Notes: a model not told the origin generated them from the letters alone. A stretch of DNA of 64,000 bases from an uncultured Clostridia bacterium (GCA_947631915.1 CANRNC010000003.1:1-64000); one strand, 5' to 3'. Counted from the stretch's first letter, positions 12,365-22,283 are shown. Program-made: numbers and translations.

Positions 12365-12692
12365 TTTAAAACACTCCTTTATAATAAATAAATATTTTTA
12401 GTAGTAGTAGTAGTAGGTCTGTGGAAAGTGTGGAAAAATACTTCAAACCATTACTTCCCTAAATGTTATTAATGTTGATAAGTCGGTGGATAAATAAAAA
12501 TATTTTCCACAGTTTCCAATTTTAAATGTGAATAATTAATTATCAACATGTTATCAACAAGTTATTCACAATTTAATGTGCATAACTCATATAAGCCTTG
12601 TAAATAAAAATAATAAAAACATATATATAAAACAAATTTTTTAAAAACATATATTCTTATAAAGATAACTATAATAATTAAAAAATCTAAAT
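12365..12692. other. oriC: Replication origin oriC (dnaA-dnaN interval)
   Basis: The dnaN-proximal side has an AT-rich stretch followed by six perfect TAG triplets (12399-12416), a short GTC-containing bridge and two box-like sites TGTGGAAAG (12420-12428) and TGTGGAAAA (12429-12437). This is the order of the DnaA-trio unwinding element described in Bacillus. Further DnaA boxes: TGTTGATAA 12473-12481, GGTGGATAA 12485-12493, TTTTCCACA 12503-12511, TGTGAATAA 12527-12535, TTATCAACA 12540-12548 and 12551-12559, TTATTCACA 12562-12570, TGTGCATAA 12577-12585. The dense cluster, the flanking genes and the strand switch at dnaA/rpmH mark this as the origin. Confidence 0.9.
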
Positions 12693-14030
12693 TTAAGTTT
12701 GATTTTGATTTAAAATAATGTTTTTCACACTTTCCACATGTGACCATGTTTCACCTTTTAATTTTATATCTTTAGATATTTTATCACATGCATGCATAAC
12801 AGTTGAATGATCTCTTTTTCCAAACTCATCCCCTATTTTCTTGTAAGGAATATCAGCAATTTCCCTACATAAATACATAGCAATTTGTCTAGGATAAGCT
12901 AAATCATTAGAACGTTTTGCACTATCTAAATCTTTTACTGAAACATTAAAATATTTAGAAACAGTTTCTTTTATATAATTAGAAGAAATTATTTTTTCTC
13001 TTTTAGAAATAACATCATTTATAGCTTTTTCAGCTAATTCAAAAGTTATTGGACTATGTGTTAAAGAAGCTTGAGCTACTATTTTATTTAAAGTTCCTTC
13101 TAACTCTCTAATATTAGAATCAACTTTTGTTGCAATATTAGATAAAATAATATCATCAATAACAATATTCTCTAATTGTACTTTTTTTCTCAAAATTGCT
13201 AAACGTGTTTCATAATTTGCAGAAGAAATATCAACTAATAATCCCCAATCAAATCTTGATTTTAAACGTTCACTCAAAGGATTTATATCTTTAGGAGGTC
13301 TATCACTAGTAATAACGATTTGACCTTTATTTTCATATATAGTATTAAAAGTATGGAAAAACTCTTCTTGTATTCCCTCTTTCCCAGCAATAAATTGAAT
13401 ATCATCTATTAATAACACATCTATATTTCTATATTTTTGTCTAAATTCTTCATTTTGATTATCTTTTATTCCATTAATAAATTCATTAGTAAATTTTTCA
13501 GAAGTAACATAAACTACTTTCTTTTCTAAATCTCTTTTTAAAATTTCATGACCTATTGCATGCATAAGGTGAGTCTTCCCTATACCTACACCACCATGAA
13601 TAAATAATGGATTATATGAAGTTCCAGGAGATTCGGATACAGCAAAAGCAGCAGCGTGTGCAAATCTATTATTATCTCCTATAACAAAAGATTCAAATGT
13701 ATATCTAGGATTAAGATTAGAATTTACAGGAGTTATAACTTCTCCAACATTAGAAAAATTAATAGAAGAATTTTTCTCTAATTCTTCTTGTGTAACAAAA
13801 GTAATTTTGTGTCCTTTATGAGTTAAAAATTTAAAAGCATTATTAACAGGATCAATATATCTTCTGACTTGATCTATGTGAAATGAAGATGGTGCAACTA
13901 AAACTATGTTATCATCAGTCATACTTGAAATCTCTAAAGGTTCTATCCAAGTTTGATAAGATATACCACTTATAGCATCATTTATTAATAATTTTGCATT
14001 ATTTAAAAGTTCATCTAAATCTTGAGCCAT
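12693..14030 (-). CDS. dnaA: Chromosomal replication initiator DnaA
   Basis: AAA+ initiator that binds DnaA boxes and opens oriC. The start at 14030 is chosen because AAAGGGA precedes it; upstream in-frame ATGs have no ribosome site. The 445 residues show domain I (1-~80), a short linker, AAA+ with Walker A GGVGIGKT (146-153) and VLLIDDIQFI as Walker B, and domain IV with the DHSTVMHACDKI box-binding signature. Two DnaA boxes lie upstream (14103-14132), consistent with autoregulation. Confidence 0.98.
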   Translation of the reverse strand: MAQDLDELLNNAKLLINDAISGISYQTWIEPLEISSMTDDNIVLVAPSSFHIDQVRRYIDPVNNAFKFLTHKGHKITFVTQEELEKNSSINFSNVGEVITPVNSNLNPRYTFESFVIGDNNRFAHAAAFAVSESPGTSYNPLFIHGGVGIGKTHLMHAIGHEILKRDLEKKVVYVTSEKFTNEFINGIKDNQNEEFRQKYRNIDVLLIDDIQFIAGKEGIQEEFFHTFNTIYENKGQIVITSDRPPKDINPLSERLKSRFDWGLLVDISSANYETRLAILRKKVQLENIVIDDIILSNIATKVDSNIRELEGTLNKIVAQASLTHSPITFELAEKAINDVISKREKIISSNYIKETVSKYFNVSVKDLDSAKRSNDLAYPRQIAMYLCREIADIPYKKIGDEFGKRDHSTVMHACDKISKDIKLKGETWSHVESVKNIILNQNQT

Positions 14031-14066
14031 TTTTTTCGTCCCTTTCATTTTGTAGAAATATTTCAT

Positions 14067-14132
14067 ATAATATCAAAAAATGGAAATAAAAGTCAATACA
14101 AATGTGGAAAAAATAGAAAAAAATGTGGATAA
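14067..14132 (-). promoter_or_regulatory. dnaA promoter and DnaA boxes
   Basis: Minus-strand TTGACT (14096-14091), an 18-bp spacer and TATTAT (14072-14067). Just upstream are TGTGGAAAA (14103-14111) and a consensus box TGTGGATAA (14124-14132). Confidence 0.7.
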
Positions 14133-14165
14133 CTTTAAAGAAGATATAGAAATTTCAAAAAAACG

Positions 14166-14194
14166 TTGACAATAAAAAGATTTTGAGATATAAT
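14166..14194 (+). promoter_or_regulatory. rpmH promoter
   Basis: TTGACA (14166-14171), 17-bp spacer, TATAAT (14189-14194): near-consensus, divergent from the dnaA promoter. Confidence 0.85.
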
Positions 14195-14285
14195 CTTATA
14201 TGCTAAAAATGCAAAAAAGTGGAAAATTTATTAAATAGATTTTGCGCAAAGTAATACATTCATATAAAAATTAGGAGGTGCAATA

Positions 14286-14420
14286 ATGAAAAGAACATAT
14301 CAACCAAAAAAAATCCAAAGAAGTAAAGAACATGGTTTTTTAAAAAGAATGAGTACTAGATCAGGAAGAAATGTATTAAAATCTAGAAGAGCAAAAGGAA
14401 GAAAAAAATTAACTGCTTAA
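14286..14420 (+). CDS. rpmH: 50S ribosomal protein L34
   Basis: A 44-residue basic protein of the large ribosomal subunit, beginning MKRTYQPKK and ending GRKKLTA. The central [20 protein letters not shown] region is diagnostic. AGGAGGTG lies 8 nt before the ATG. It heads the rpmH-rnpA-yidD-yidC-jag series and is followed by a partial terminator. Confidence 0.97.
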   Translation: MKRTYQPKKIQRSKEHGFLKRMSTRSGRNVLKSRRAKGRKKLTA

Positions 14421-14430
14421 ATATAGATAG

Positions 14431-14464
14431 GGACTGCAAAAGAAAAAAAAGCGGTCCTTTATTT
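14431..14464 (+). terminator. Terminator/attenuator after rpmH
   Basis: Arms GGACTGC (14431-14437) and GCGGTCC (14451-14457) with one G-U pair, then a T-rich tail. It probably sets the excess of rpmH over rnpA transcripts. Confidence 0.7.
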
Positions 14465-14590
14465 ATAAAAGTAATAAAAAAATAAATTTTAAAATTATTG
14501 AAAGTTAAGTTTCCGTAAGAATGGAAAAATATAAATAAAAATTTTAATAATCATTTTAAATATTTTTTTTTGGAAAAGTAGAGAAGAAAA

Positions 14591-14971
14591 ATGAGAAAAT
14601 TATATACATTAAAAAAAAATTATGAATTTAAAAGAGTACTGAATAAAGGACAATATTATTATGGAAAATATATTCAATTTTTTATAATAAAAAATAAAAA
14701 AAATATAAACAGAATGGGAATAGCTATTAGTTCTAAAATAGCGGGATCTGTAGAAAGAAATAGAATAAAAAGATTAATAAGAGAAAACTATAGATTATTT
14801 GTAAGGAATAATATATTAAAAGGATATGATTTTGTTTTTATATGGAATAAAAATAAAAGTCCAAAAGAAGCAAATTATTATGAAATAAGGAATGATTTGG
14901 AAAACATTTTTAAAAGGACAGGTATTCTTATAAATGAAAAAAGTATTGATAAAAATAATAATTGTATATAA
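14591..14971 (+). CDS. rnpA: Ribonuclease P protein component
   Basis: Small basic protein that binds RNase P RNA for tRNA 5' processing. The RNR signature appears as [16 protein letters not shown], and the N-terminal FKRVLNKG substrate-contact segment is present. Length is 126 residues. A modest GAGAAG site precedes the ATG. Its 3' end overlaps yidD by 38 bp, a common arrangement. Confidence 0.95.
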   Translation: MRKLYTLKKNYEFKRVLNKGQYYYGKYIQFFIIKNKKNINRMGIAISSKIAGSVERNRIKRLIRENYRLFVRNNILKGYDFVFIWNKNKSPKEANYYEIRNDLENIFKRTGILINEKSIDKNNNCI

Positions 14972-15152
14972 AAAAACAATATCGAAAATATTTAGTGAAA
15001 TGGGATTTCATTGTAAATATTATCCTACATGTTCAGAATATACAATACAAGCAATAGAGAAATATGGATGTATAAAAGGTTCGTATTATGGAGCGAAGAG
15101 AATAATTAGATGTAATCCATTTTCAAAAGGAGGATACGATCCTTTAAAATAA
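14934..15152 (+). CDS. yidD: Membrane protein insertion factor YidD
   Basis: Small membrane-associated helper of YidC-dependent insertion. The signature [10 protein letters not shown], followed by a glycine/lysine stretch, RCNPF and GGYDP, is complete in 72 residues. It overlaps the end of rnpA, implying translational coupling, and precedes yidC. Confidence 0.93.
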   Translation: MKKVLIKIIIVYKKTISKIFSEMGFHCKYYPTCSEYTIQAIEKYGCIKGSYYGAKRIIRCNPFSKGGYDPLK

Positions 15153-15190
15153 AAAATAGTAAATACTTATAGAAAGGAATGATATTACAC

Positions 15191-16039
15191 ATGATAAGTT
15201 TTTTTGCAAATTTATTTGGATACTTTTTAAATTTCTTATATACATATTTAGGAAATTTTGGACTAGCAATAATAATATTTTCAATAATAGTTAAATTGTT
15301 ATTATTACCAATGACGATAAAACAACAAAAAACAATGAAGAAAACAGCTAGAGTTCAAGAAAAATTAAAGGAATTACAAAGTAAATATAAAAACAATCCT
15401 GAGAAATTAAATCAAGAAACAATAGATTTATATAGAAGAGAAAATATGAGTCCATTTAGTGGATGTTTAGGTGCAATAATTCAAATAATACTTCTATTTT
15501 CAGTATTCTTTTTAGTAAGAAGTCCTTTAACATATATGAAAAAAGTAGATACTAATTTAATAGAACAATATAAAACAGAAATAGAAAAAGAAAATTCATC
15601 AAATACGGCATATCCAGAGATAAGTATTATAAAATTAAAAGGAAACGAAGATGAAAATGTATATATAAATATGAATTTCTTGGGATTAGATTTAAGTGGT
15701 GTACCTTTAAAAGATTCTTCAGACTTAAAAGTATTTATAATTCCAGCATTATATGTTATAACTACATTCGTTTCAATAAAACTAAATACATCAATGAATA
15801 ATACAGATAAGAAAGTTAAAAATAAATTAATAACAGATGGAACAGAAAAAGTAGAAGAAGAAAATGAAATAAATCCTATGGAGCAAGCAAATAAAAGTAT
15901 GAGTTATATGATGCCAATTATGTCTATATCAATAGCATTAGTTGCACCATTAGGATTAGCATTATATTGGTTAGTAAATAACGTATTAATGATATTAGAA
16001 AGAATAACTTTAAAAAAATTTATTAAGGAGGAAGAATAA
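15191..16039 (+). CDS. yidC: Membrane protein insertase YidC/Oxa1
   Basis: Inserts and folds inner-membrane proteins, alone or with Sec. The start at 15191 is preferred over an ATG at 15179 that abuts the AAAGGA site directly. The first hydrophobic segment leads to GLAIIIFSIIVKLLLLPMT, followed by the cytoplasmic QQKTMKK hairpin, later transmembrane segments and the C-terminal ALYWLVNNVLMI. About 282 residues, without a lipoprotein signal, and with an acidic loop near residue 225. It sits between yidD and jag as usual. Confidence 0.93.
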   Translation: MISFFANLFGYFLNFLYTYLGNFGLAIIIFSIIVKLLLLPMTIKQQKTMKKTARVQEKLKELQSKYKNNPEKLNQETIDLYRRENMSPFSGCLGAIIQIILLFSVFFLVRSPLTYMKKVDTNLIEQYKTEIEKENSSNTAYPEISIIKLKGNEDENVYINMNFLGLDLSGVPLKDSSDLKVFIIPALYVITTFVSIKLNTSMNNTDKKVKNKLITDGTEKVEEENEINPMEQANKSMSYMMPIMSISIALVAPLGLALYWLVNNVLMILERITLKKFIKEEE

Positions 16040-16045
16040 AGAAAA

Positions 16046-16738
16046 ATGAGTGAAACAAGAATTTTCGAAGGAAAAACTAGCACAGAGGCAATAGAAAATG
16101 GATTAAAAGAATTAAAAGTTTCCAAAAAAGATGTAGATATAAAAATATTAGAAGAAACAGATAAAAAAAGTTTTTTTAATATTTTAGCACCAAGAGTAGT
16201 AAAAGTTGAAATGACATTAAAAGAGAAAAAAGAAGAAAATACAAAGAAGATAAAGAAAGAAGAAAAACAAGTTAGTAAGGAAAATCTTGAAAAGGCAAGA
16301 AAGCAAGTAGAAACGTTTTTAAAAGAATTTATTACTAAATTAAATGAAGATATCAATTATGAAATTAAAGAGGAAAATGGTAATACAATATCTGTAGTTA
16401 TAGGAGGAGAGGCTTCAAAATTCTTAATTGGATATAGAGGAGAAGTTTTAAATTCATTTCAAACCATTCTTATTGCTGTCGCTGGAAAAGACATAACAGA
16501 GAAAATACATGTAAATGTAGATGCATTAGGATATAGAGAAAAGAGACAAAAAGTATTGGAAGATTTAGCACAACGAATAGAAAAAAATGTTATAAGAAAT
16601 AAAAAATCTGTAACACTAGAACCAATGACAGCATATGAAAGAAAAATAATTCATACAAAATTGCAAAATAGTGAGAAAGTAAAAACTGAAAGTATAGGAG
16701 AAAATGAAAATAGAAGAATAGTAGTTTCTTTAAAATAA
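16046..16738 (+). CDS. jag: RNA-binding protein Jag/KhpB
   Basis: RNA-binding regulator linked to cell elongation in Gram-positives. The Jag_N domain occupies residues 1-~60, a charged linker follows, then a KH-like segment with FLIGYRGEVLNSFQ and an R3H domain (YREKRQKVLEDLAQRI and RKIIHTKLQ). Length 230. It lies 6 bp after yidC. Confidence 0.94.
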   Translation: MSETRIFEGKTSTEAIENGLKELKVSKKDVDIKILEETDKKSFFNILAPRVVKVEMTLKEKKEENTKKIKKEEKQVSKENLEKARKQVETFLKEFITKLNEDINYEIKEENGNTISVVIGGEASKFLIGYRGEVLNSFQTILIAVAGKDITEKIHVNVDALGYREKRQKVLEDLAQRIEKNVIRNKKSVTLEPMTAYERKIIHTKLQNSEKVKTESIGENENRRIVVSLK

Positions 16739-16755
16739 ATTAAATATAAAAATCT

Positions 16756-16826
16756 AAAGTCAAAGTGAGGATTTTTAAATTCATATATAGTGAATATATA
16801 TGAAAGTTCTCACTTTGACTTTTTTT
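16756..16826 (+). terminator. Terminator after jag
   Basis: Arms 16756-16769 and 16809-16822 pair over 14 bp, with an internal AT hairpin, and end in a run of seven or more T. Confidence 0.85.
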
Positions 16827-16848
16827 AATTAAAAAAGGAGGAAAAATA

Positions 16849-18222
16849 ATGGAAGCCATAGTAGCAATTTCTACACCGCCGGGATATGGTGGAATAGGTA
16901 TAATTAGAATGAGTGGAAAAGATTCATTTAAAATTGTAGATAAAATATTTGAACCAAAAGATAAAAAAAGAAATAAAGTAGAAGGTTATAAAATGAAATA
17001 TGGCAAAATTTTCGATTCTAATGGAAAATATGTAGACGAAGTACTAGTTACATATTTTGTGTCACCAAAATCCTTTACAACTGAAAATATGTGCGAGATT
17101 AATTCTCATGGTGGACCTATTATTGTAAAAAGGATATTAGAACTTTGTATAGAAAATGGAGCTAGACTTGCAGAACCTGGAGAATTTACTAAATTAGCAT
17201 TTCTAAATGGAAGAATTGATTTAGCACAAGCTGAAGCAATAATAGATATGATAAATGCAAAAACTAAAAAGGAACAAGAAGCATCAATGAGACAATTAGA
17301 AGGAGAGTTATCTAAAAAGATAAATGAGATAAAAGAACTAATAATGGAAAAAATGGTGGACATAGAAGCATCAATAGATTATCCAGAGTATGACATAGAA
17401 GAAATAACAAGAGATTCATTAAAGGAAATGTTAGAAAAAGTACAATTAAAATTAAAAGAGATAGAAAGGAATTTTGACAATGGAAAATTAATAAAAGATG
17501 GTTTAAAAATGGCAATAATTGGTAGACCAAATGCGGGAAAATCATCTTTATTAAATGCTTTATTAAATGAAGAAAGAGCGATAGTAACTGAATATGAAGG
17601 AACAACTAGAGATACAATAGAAGAATACATAGTAATAGAAGGAATACCTATAAAAGTAATAGATACCGCAGGTATAAGAAGCAAAACAGAAGATAAAATT
17701 GAAGAAATAGGTATAGAAAAGGCAAAAAAAATTGCTAAAGATGCTGATTTAATAATATATATAATAGACTCATCAAAAAAATTAGAAGAAGAAGATAGAG
17801 AGATATTTAAAATATTAGAAAATAAAAAGATGATTATAGTTCTTAATAAACAGGACTTAAAACAAGAAATATTAAGTGAAAACGTCGAAATAAAAAATAT
17901 AAATAAGCCAATTATAAAATTATCTGCATTAAAAAAAGAAGGAATAGATGAGTTATATTCACAAATTTCTAAATTATTTAAATTAGGAGAGATAAATATA
18001 GATGATAGTATAACAATTACCAACCAAAGGCATAGAGAAATAATTAAAAATGTAATAAAAAAAGCGAAGGAGAGTATAGACAGTATTGACAACAAATTAC
18101 CGGTAGACATAATATCGATACCGATAAAACAAATACTAGATGAATTAGGAAAGATTACAGGAACAACGGCTTCGGACGAAATTATAAATGAGATTTTCAA
18201 AAAATTCTGCCTAGGAAAGTAA
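16849..18222 (+). CDS. mnmE: tRNA modification GTPase MnmE
   Basis: With MnmG it adds the (carboxy)methylaminomethyl group to U34 of tRNAs. The folate-binding N-terminal domain holds STPPGYGGIGIIRMSG. The G domain has G1 GRPNAGKSS from residue 225, DTAGIR as G3 and NKQD as G4. The C-terminal FCLGK motif with its cysteine is intact. 457 residues; AAGGAGGAAAAATA precedes the ATG. Confidence 0.97.
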   Translation: MEAIVAISTPPGYGGIGIIRMSGKDSFKIVDKIFEPKDKKRNKVEGYKMKYGKIFDSNGKYVDEVLVTYFVSPKSFTTENMCEINSHGGPIIVKRILELCIENGARLAEPGEFTKLAFLNGRIDLAQAEAIIDMINAKTKKEQEASMRQLEGELSKKINEIKELIMEKMVDIEASIDYPEYDIEEITRDSLKEMLEKVQLKLKEIERNFDNGKLIKDGLKMAIIGRPNAGKSSLLNALLNEERAIVTEYEGTTRDTIEEYIVIEGIPIKVIDTAGIRSKTEDKIEEIGIEKAKKIAKDADLIIYIIDSSKKLEEEDREIFKILENKKMIIVLNKQDLKQEILSENVEIKNINKPIIKLSALKKEGIDELYSQISKLFKLGEINIDDSITITNQRHREIIKNVIKKAKESIDSIDNKLPVDIISIPIKQILDELGKITGTTASDEIINEIFKKFCLGK

Positions 18223-18302
18223 GATAGATTGACAAAAAGTTATACGGAACAAAAAATTGAGTTTCACACATAAATTTGTAAAAAAGAAAGAGGGAAAATA
18301 AA

Positions 18303-20198
18303 ATGAAATATAATGCAGGAGATTATGATGTAGCAGTAATCGGAGCAGGACATGCTGGATGTGAAGCAGCTTTGGCGGTGGCAAGAATGGGACTAAAGAC
18401 TGTAATGTTTTCAATAAGTCTAGAGGCTATTGCTAATATGCCTTGTAATCCACATATAGGAGGAAGTTCAAAGGGACATTTAGTAAGGGAAATAGATGCT
18501 TTAGGTGGAGAAATGGGAAAAAACATAGACAAGACATATATACAATTAAAAATGTTAAACACCTCAAAAGGTCCAGCTGTATATTCTTTAAGGGCTCAAG
18601 CAGATAGAAAAAAATACCACATAGAAATGAAACATACCTTGGAAAAACAAGAAAATTTATCTATAAAACAAGCAGAAATAGTAAATATAGGAGTAGAAAA
18701 TGGAAAGGTTGTTAATGTAGAAACACAACTAGGAGCAATTTATAATATTAAATCAGTTATTTTAGCTACTGGAACGTATTTAAAAGGAAAGATATTTATA
18801 GGTGAAACATCTTACGAAAGTGGGCCAGATGGCGTTTTTCCGGCAAATCAATTATCGAAATGCTTAAAAAAACTAGGTATTGAAATAGTAAGATTTAAAA
18901 CAGGAACACCTGCTAGAATAAATAGAAGAACAATAGATTTTTCAAAAATGGAAATACAAGAAGGTGATAAAGACATAGAAATGTTTTCTTTTGATGATGA
19001 AATACAATCAAAAGAACAATTACCTTGTTATCTAACATACACAAATGAAAAAACACATGAAATAATTAGGGCAAATCTACATAGATCACCATTATATGCT
19101 GGAGAAATAGAGGGAACTGGTCCTAGGTATTGCCCATCTATTGAGGATAAAGTTGTAAGGTTTGCTGATAAACCAAGACACCAAGTGTTTGTAGAACCAA
19201 TAGGTGAAAATACTGAAGAAATGTATATACAAGGAATGAGTTCCTCACTACCAGAAGACGTACAGATAGCTATGTATAGGACTTTACCCGGATTAGAAAA
19301 TGCTGAATTTACAAGACCTGCTTATGCAATAGAATATGATTGTATTGAGCCATCTCAACTAAAATTGTCACTTGAATTAAAAAACATATCAGGAATGTTT
19401 TTCGCTGGTCAAATAAATGGAACATCTGGATATGAAGAGGCGGCTGCTCAAGGAATTATAGCAGGAATAAATGCAGTTCAAAAAATAAAGGGAAGAGAGC
19501 CGGTAATTTTAAAAAGATCAGATGCTTATATAGGAGTTCTTATAGATGATATTGTAACAAAAGGAACAAATGAACCATATAGAATGATGACTTCAAGAGC
19601 TGAATATAGGCTACTTTTAAGGCAAGATAATGCGGATTTAAGATTAACTGAAATAGGGCATGATGTTGGTTTGATCTCTGATAAAAGATACAAACAATTT
19701 TTGAAAAAGAAAGATAATATAAATAAGGAAATTATTAGAGTAAAAAATAAAACTATAAAAGCATCACAGGAAACAAACAAACTATTAGAAAAATATGGAA
19801 CATCACCAATAAGCAATGGAACTAAATTGTCTGAATTATTAAAAAGGACAGAATTAAGTTATGAAAAATTAAGCCCTTTAGATCGAGAAAGACCAAATCT
19901 TACAAAACAAGAAAAACAAGAGGTAGAAATTCAAATTAAATATGAAGGATATATAAAAATGCAGGAAGATCAAGTAGAAAAATTTAAAAAACTAGAGGAA
20001 AAAGAGTTAGACGAAAATATAAATTATGAAGAAATAAAGGGCTTATGTTTAGAAGCTAGACAAAAATTAAATAAATTTAAACCAACTTCAGTAGGACAAG
20101 CGTCTAGAATATCAGGCGTTTCACCTGCAGACATATCAGTATTACTTATATATTTAGAACAAAAAAAGAAAGAAAATAAAAATAATAAAAATTTATAA
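18303..20198 (+). CDS. mnmG: tRNA uridine 34 modification enzyme MnmG
   Basis: FAD-dependent partner of MnmE. The dinucleotide-binding motif [19 protein letters not shown] is at residues 12-31, [10 protein letters not shown] follows, and the C-terminal helical domain closes with [19 protein letters not shown]. 631 residues. rsmG, which usually follows, is absent; the next gene is parA after a structured leader. Confidence 0.97.
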   Translation: MKYNAGDYDVAVIGAGHAGCEAALAVARMGLKTVMFSISLEAIANMPCNPHIGGSSKGHLVREIDALGGEMGKNIDKTYIQLKMLNTSKGPAVYSLRAQADRKKYHIEMKHTLEKQENLSIKQAEIVNIGVENGKVVNVETQLGAIYNIKSVILATGTYLKGKIFIGETSYESGPDGVFPANQLSKCLKKLGIEIVRFKTGTPARINRRTIDFSKMEIQEGDKDIEMFSFDDEIQSKEQLPCYLTYTNEKTHEIIRANLHRSPLYAGEIEGTGPRYCPSIEDKVVRFADKPRHQVFVEPIGENTEEMYIQGMSSSLPEDVQIAMYRTLPGLENAEFTRPAYAIEYDCIEPSQLKLSLELKNISGMFFAGQINGTSGYEEAAAQGIIAGINAVQKIKGREPVILKRSDAYIGVLIDDIVTKGTNEPYRMMTSRAEYRLLLRQDNADLRLTEIGHDVGLISDKRYKQFLKKKDNINKEIIRVKNKTIKASQETNKLLEKYGTSPISNGTKLSELLKRTELSYEKLSPLDRERPNLTKQEKQEVEIQIKYEGYIKMQEDQVEKFKKLEEKELDENINYEEIKGLCLEARQKLNKFKPTSVGQASRISGVSPADISVLLIYLEQKKKENKNNKNL

Positions 20199-20215
20199 AA
20201 AAGTACATAAAAATA

Positions 20216-20260
20216 TTGACATATTAATGATTTTTAGATATCATTAATATGTTATTTTTA
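20216..20260 (+). terminator. Hairpin after mnmG, possibly overlapping a promoter
   Basis: Arms CATATTAATGA (20220-20230) and TCATTAATATG (20241-20251) pair perfectly and are followed by TTATTTTTA, as in a terminator. The same DNA also reads TTGACA (20216-20221), 17 bp, TATCAT (20239-20244), so it may double as the parA promoter with a palindromic operator. Confidence 0.6.
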
Positions 20261-20264
20261 TACT

Positions 20265-20381
20265 CTAGGAAAGTCGTCAAAGAACATTAAGCAAATTCTA
20301 TGGACTTCTGAAACATGTGAATCAAGCATTTCACGTGAGTTATACGGTACATAGAAGATTATTATACAGTTGATTTCCTAG
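20265..20381 (+). ncRNA. Structured leader upstream of parA, class unknown
   Basis: Three nested helices are visible: CTAGGAAA (20265-20272) with TTTCCTAG (20374-20381), TTCTATG (20296-20302) with CATAGAA (20350-20356), and a hairpin CATGTGAA/TTCACGTG (20314-20337) with one G-U pair and an 8-nt loop. It is GC-richer than nearby spacers. The TTTCACGTGA core inside the hairpin also resembles half of a parS site. I do not recognise a known riboswitch. It could be a cis-regulatory RNA or a ParB-binding region. Confidence 0.5.
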
Positions 20382-20441
20382 TAGTTTGTTGAGTAGAAAA
20401 ATTTATAAAGAGTAGAAAATGAGCAGAATAGGAGGTATAAA

Positions 20442-21230
20442 GTGGGAAGAGTAATATCAATAGCAAATCAAAAAGGTGGAGTAGGAAAAACAACAACATC
20501 AATAAATATCAGTACCATTTTGGCAAAAAAAGGCAAGAAAGTGTTGCTACTAGATACAGATCCTCAAGGAAATGCTACAAGTGGAATTGGTGTAGAAAAG
20601 AAAACCGACAAGTCAATTTATGATGTTATAATTGGAGAAACAACAATAAAGGAGGCCGTAAAAAGTACTCAAGTAAAAAATTTAGATATATGTCCATCAA
20701 ATATAAATCTAGCAGGAGCAGAAGTAGAACTTGTTTCTATGATGTCTAGAGAGTTTAGATTAAAAGAAAAGATAGATGAAGAAAAAGAAAATTACGATTA
20801 TATAATTATAGATTGCCCACCATCATTAGGACTAATTACTTTAAATGCTTTTACAGCATCTGATAGTGTTCTAATTCCTGTACAATGTGAATATTATGCG
20901 CTAGAGGGCTTGGAACAACTTATGAACACAATAAATCTTGTCAAAAAGCATCTAAATAAAGAGCTAGAATTAGAGGGTGCAGTATTAACTATGTATGATT
21001 CTAGAACAAATTTGGCAAATCAAGTTGTAAAAGAAGTTAAAAACTATTTCGAAGATAAGGTATATAAGACAGTAATACCTAGAAACGTAAGACTTAGTGA
21101 AGCACCTAGCTATGGAATGCCAATTTCAATATATGATCCTAAATCTAAGGGGGCAAAATGTTATGAAAAATTGGTTAAAGAAATTTTAAAACAAAACGAA
21201 GATGATAAATTAGCTAGGCATATGAAATAA
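20442..21230 (+). CDS. parA: Chromosome partitioning ATPase ParA/Soj
   Basis: Deviant Walker ATPase that acts with ParB in origin segregation and replication control. The motif KGGVGKTT is at residues 11-18, with IIDCPPSLGL downstream. The start codon is GTG, placed 6 nt after AGGAGGT. 262 residues; parB follows by 16 bp. Confidence 0.96.
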   Translation: MGRVISIANQKGGVGKTTTSINISTILAKKGKKVLLLDTDPQGNATSGIGVEKKTDKSIYDVIIGETTIKEAVKSTQVKNLDICPSNINLAGAEVELVSMMSREFRLKEKIDEEKENYDYIIIDCPPSLGLITLNAFTASDSVLIPVQCEYYALEGLEQLMNTINLVKKHLNKELELEGAVLTMYDSRTNLANQVVKEVKNYFEDKVYKTVIPRNVRLSEAPSYGMPISIYDPKSKGAKCYEKLVKEILKQNEDDKLARHMK

Positions 21231-21246
21231 AAAAGGAGGAATAAAA

Positions 21247-22143
21247 ATGGCAACAGTTAGAAAAACAGGATTAGGAAAAGGTTTGAATGCATTATTTTCA
21301 TCAAATATTGAAGAAGACGATGAAATAAATGATAGTGATATAAAAAAGGATGAGGAAATCCTTGATGAAAAGGTTGAAGGAAAAATATTAAATTTAAAAA
21401 TCAATGAAGTTGAACCAAATAGAGATCAACCAAGAAAAACTTTTAATGAAGATTCTTTAGAGGAATTAGCAGAATCAATTAAGCAATATGGATTGATCCA
21501 ACCAATAATAGTTACAAAAGAAGATGGATATTATGCAATTGTAGCAGGAGAGAGAAGATGGAGAGCATGTAAAAAAGCTGGATTAAAGGAAATCCCTGCA
21601 ATAGTTAGAGAAAAAGATGAAAGAAAAAACAGAGAAATTGCATTAATTGAAAATATTCAAAGAGAGGATTTAAATCCTATTGATAAAGCAATGGGGATAA
21701 AAGCATTAATGGAAGAATATGAATTAACACAAGCAGATGTGGCAAAAATATTAGGTAAAAGTAGAAGTGCAATAACAAATACAATTAGAATTTTAAATCT
21801 TGATAATAGAGTATTAGACATGGTAAGAGCAGGAAAACTTACAGAAGGTCATTGTAGAGCTTTATTAGCAATTCCTGATGGAGATAAACAATATGACATG
21901 GCATTAAGATTATTAGAGACAGGAGCTAGTGTAAGAGAAGTTGAACAAAAAATGCAATTAACTAAAAAAATGCCTAAAAAAGATAAAAGATACGAAGCGA
22001 TATATAGAGATGTAGAAGATTCATTCAAAAATTTCTTTGGAACTAAGGTAAGATTAGATGCAGGAGTAAAAAAAGGAAGAATAGTAATTGAATACAAATC
22101 AAATGACGAATTAGAGAGACTTTTAGAGTTGATAAAGGTATAA
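21247..22143 (+). CDS. parB: Chromosome partitioning protein ParB/Spo0J
   Basis: CTP-dependent clamp that loads at parS. The N-terminal GLGKGLNALF segment, the ParB/Srx motif YAIVAGERRWRACK, the helix-turn-helix TQADVAKILGKSRSAITN and a C-terminal dimer domain are all present. 298 residues, with AAAGGAGG before the ATG. There is only one ParB-type gene here, so no Noc paralogue. Confidence 0.96.
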   Translation: MATVRKTGLGKGLNALFSSNIEEDDEINDSDIKKDEEILDEKVEGKILNLKINEVEPNRDQPRKTFNEDSLEELAESIKQYGLIQPIIVTKEDGYYAIVAGERRWRACKKAGLKEIPAIVREKDERKNREIALIENIQREDLNPIDKAMGIKALMEEYELTQADVAKILGKSRSAITNTIRILNLDNRVLDMVRAGKLTEGHCRALLAIPDGDKQYDMALRLLETGASVREVEQKMQLTKKMPKKDKRYEAIYRDVEDSFKNFFGTKVRLDAGVKKGRIVIEYKSNDELERLLELIKV

Positions 22144-22220
22144 TTATATAAATGTGAGAAAAATCCTTAAAAATCGAAAATTTAGCATATTAAAAATGAA
22201 TAAATTTCTAAAAATTACTA

Positions 22221-22250
22221 TTGACAAGCAAGGTAGAAATATGCTAATAT
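22221..22250 (+). promoter_or_regulatory. tRNA-Ser promoter
   Basis: TTGACA (22221-22226), 18-bp spacer, TAATAT (22245-22250), 34 bp before the first tRNA. Confidence 0.7.
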
Positions 22251-22283
22251 ATATACTGTTATCGGCGAAAGACGATAACATAT

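Noticed and set aside
12562-12747. 61-residue frame overlapping the dnaA start of oriC
   Set aside because: It consists of DnaA boxes and the end of dnaA; no ribosome site.
20326-20342. parS site
   Set aside because: Only about 11 of 16 bases match the consensus and similar matches occur by chance in gyrA; kept as a possibility inside the leader rather than called.
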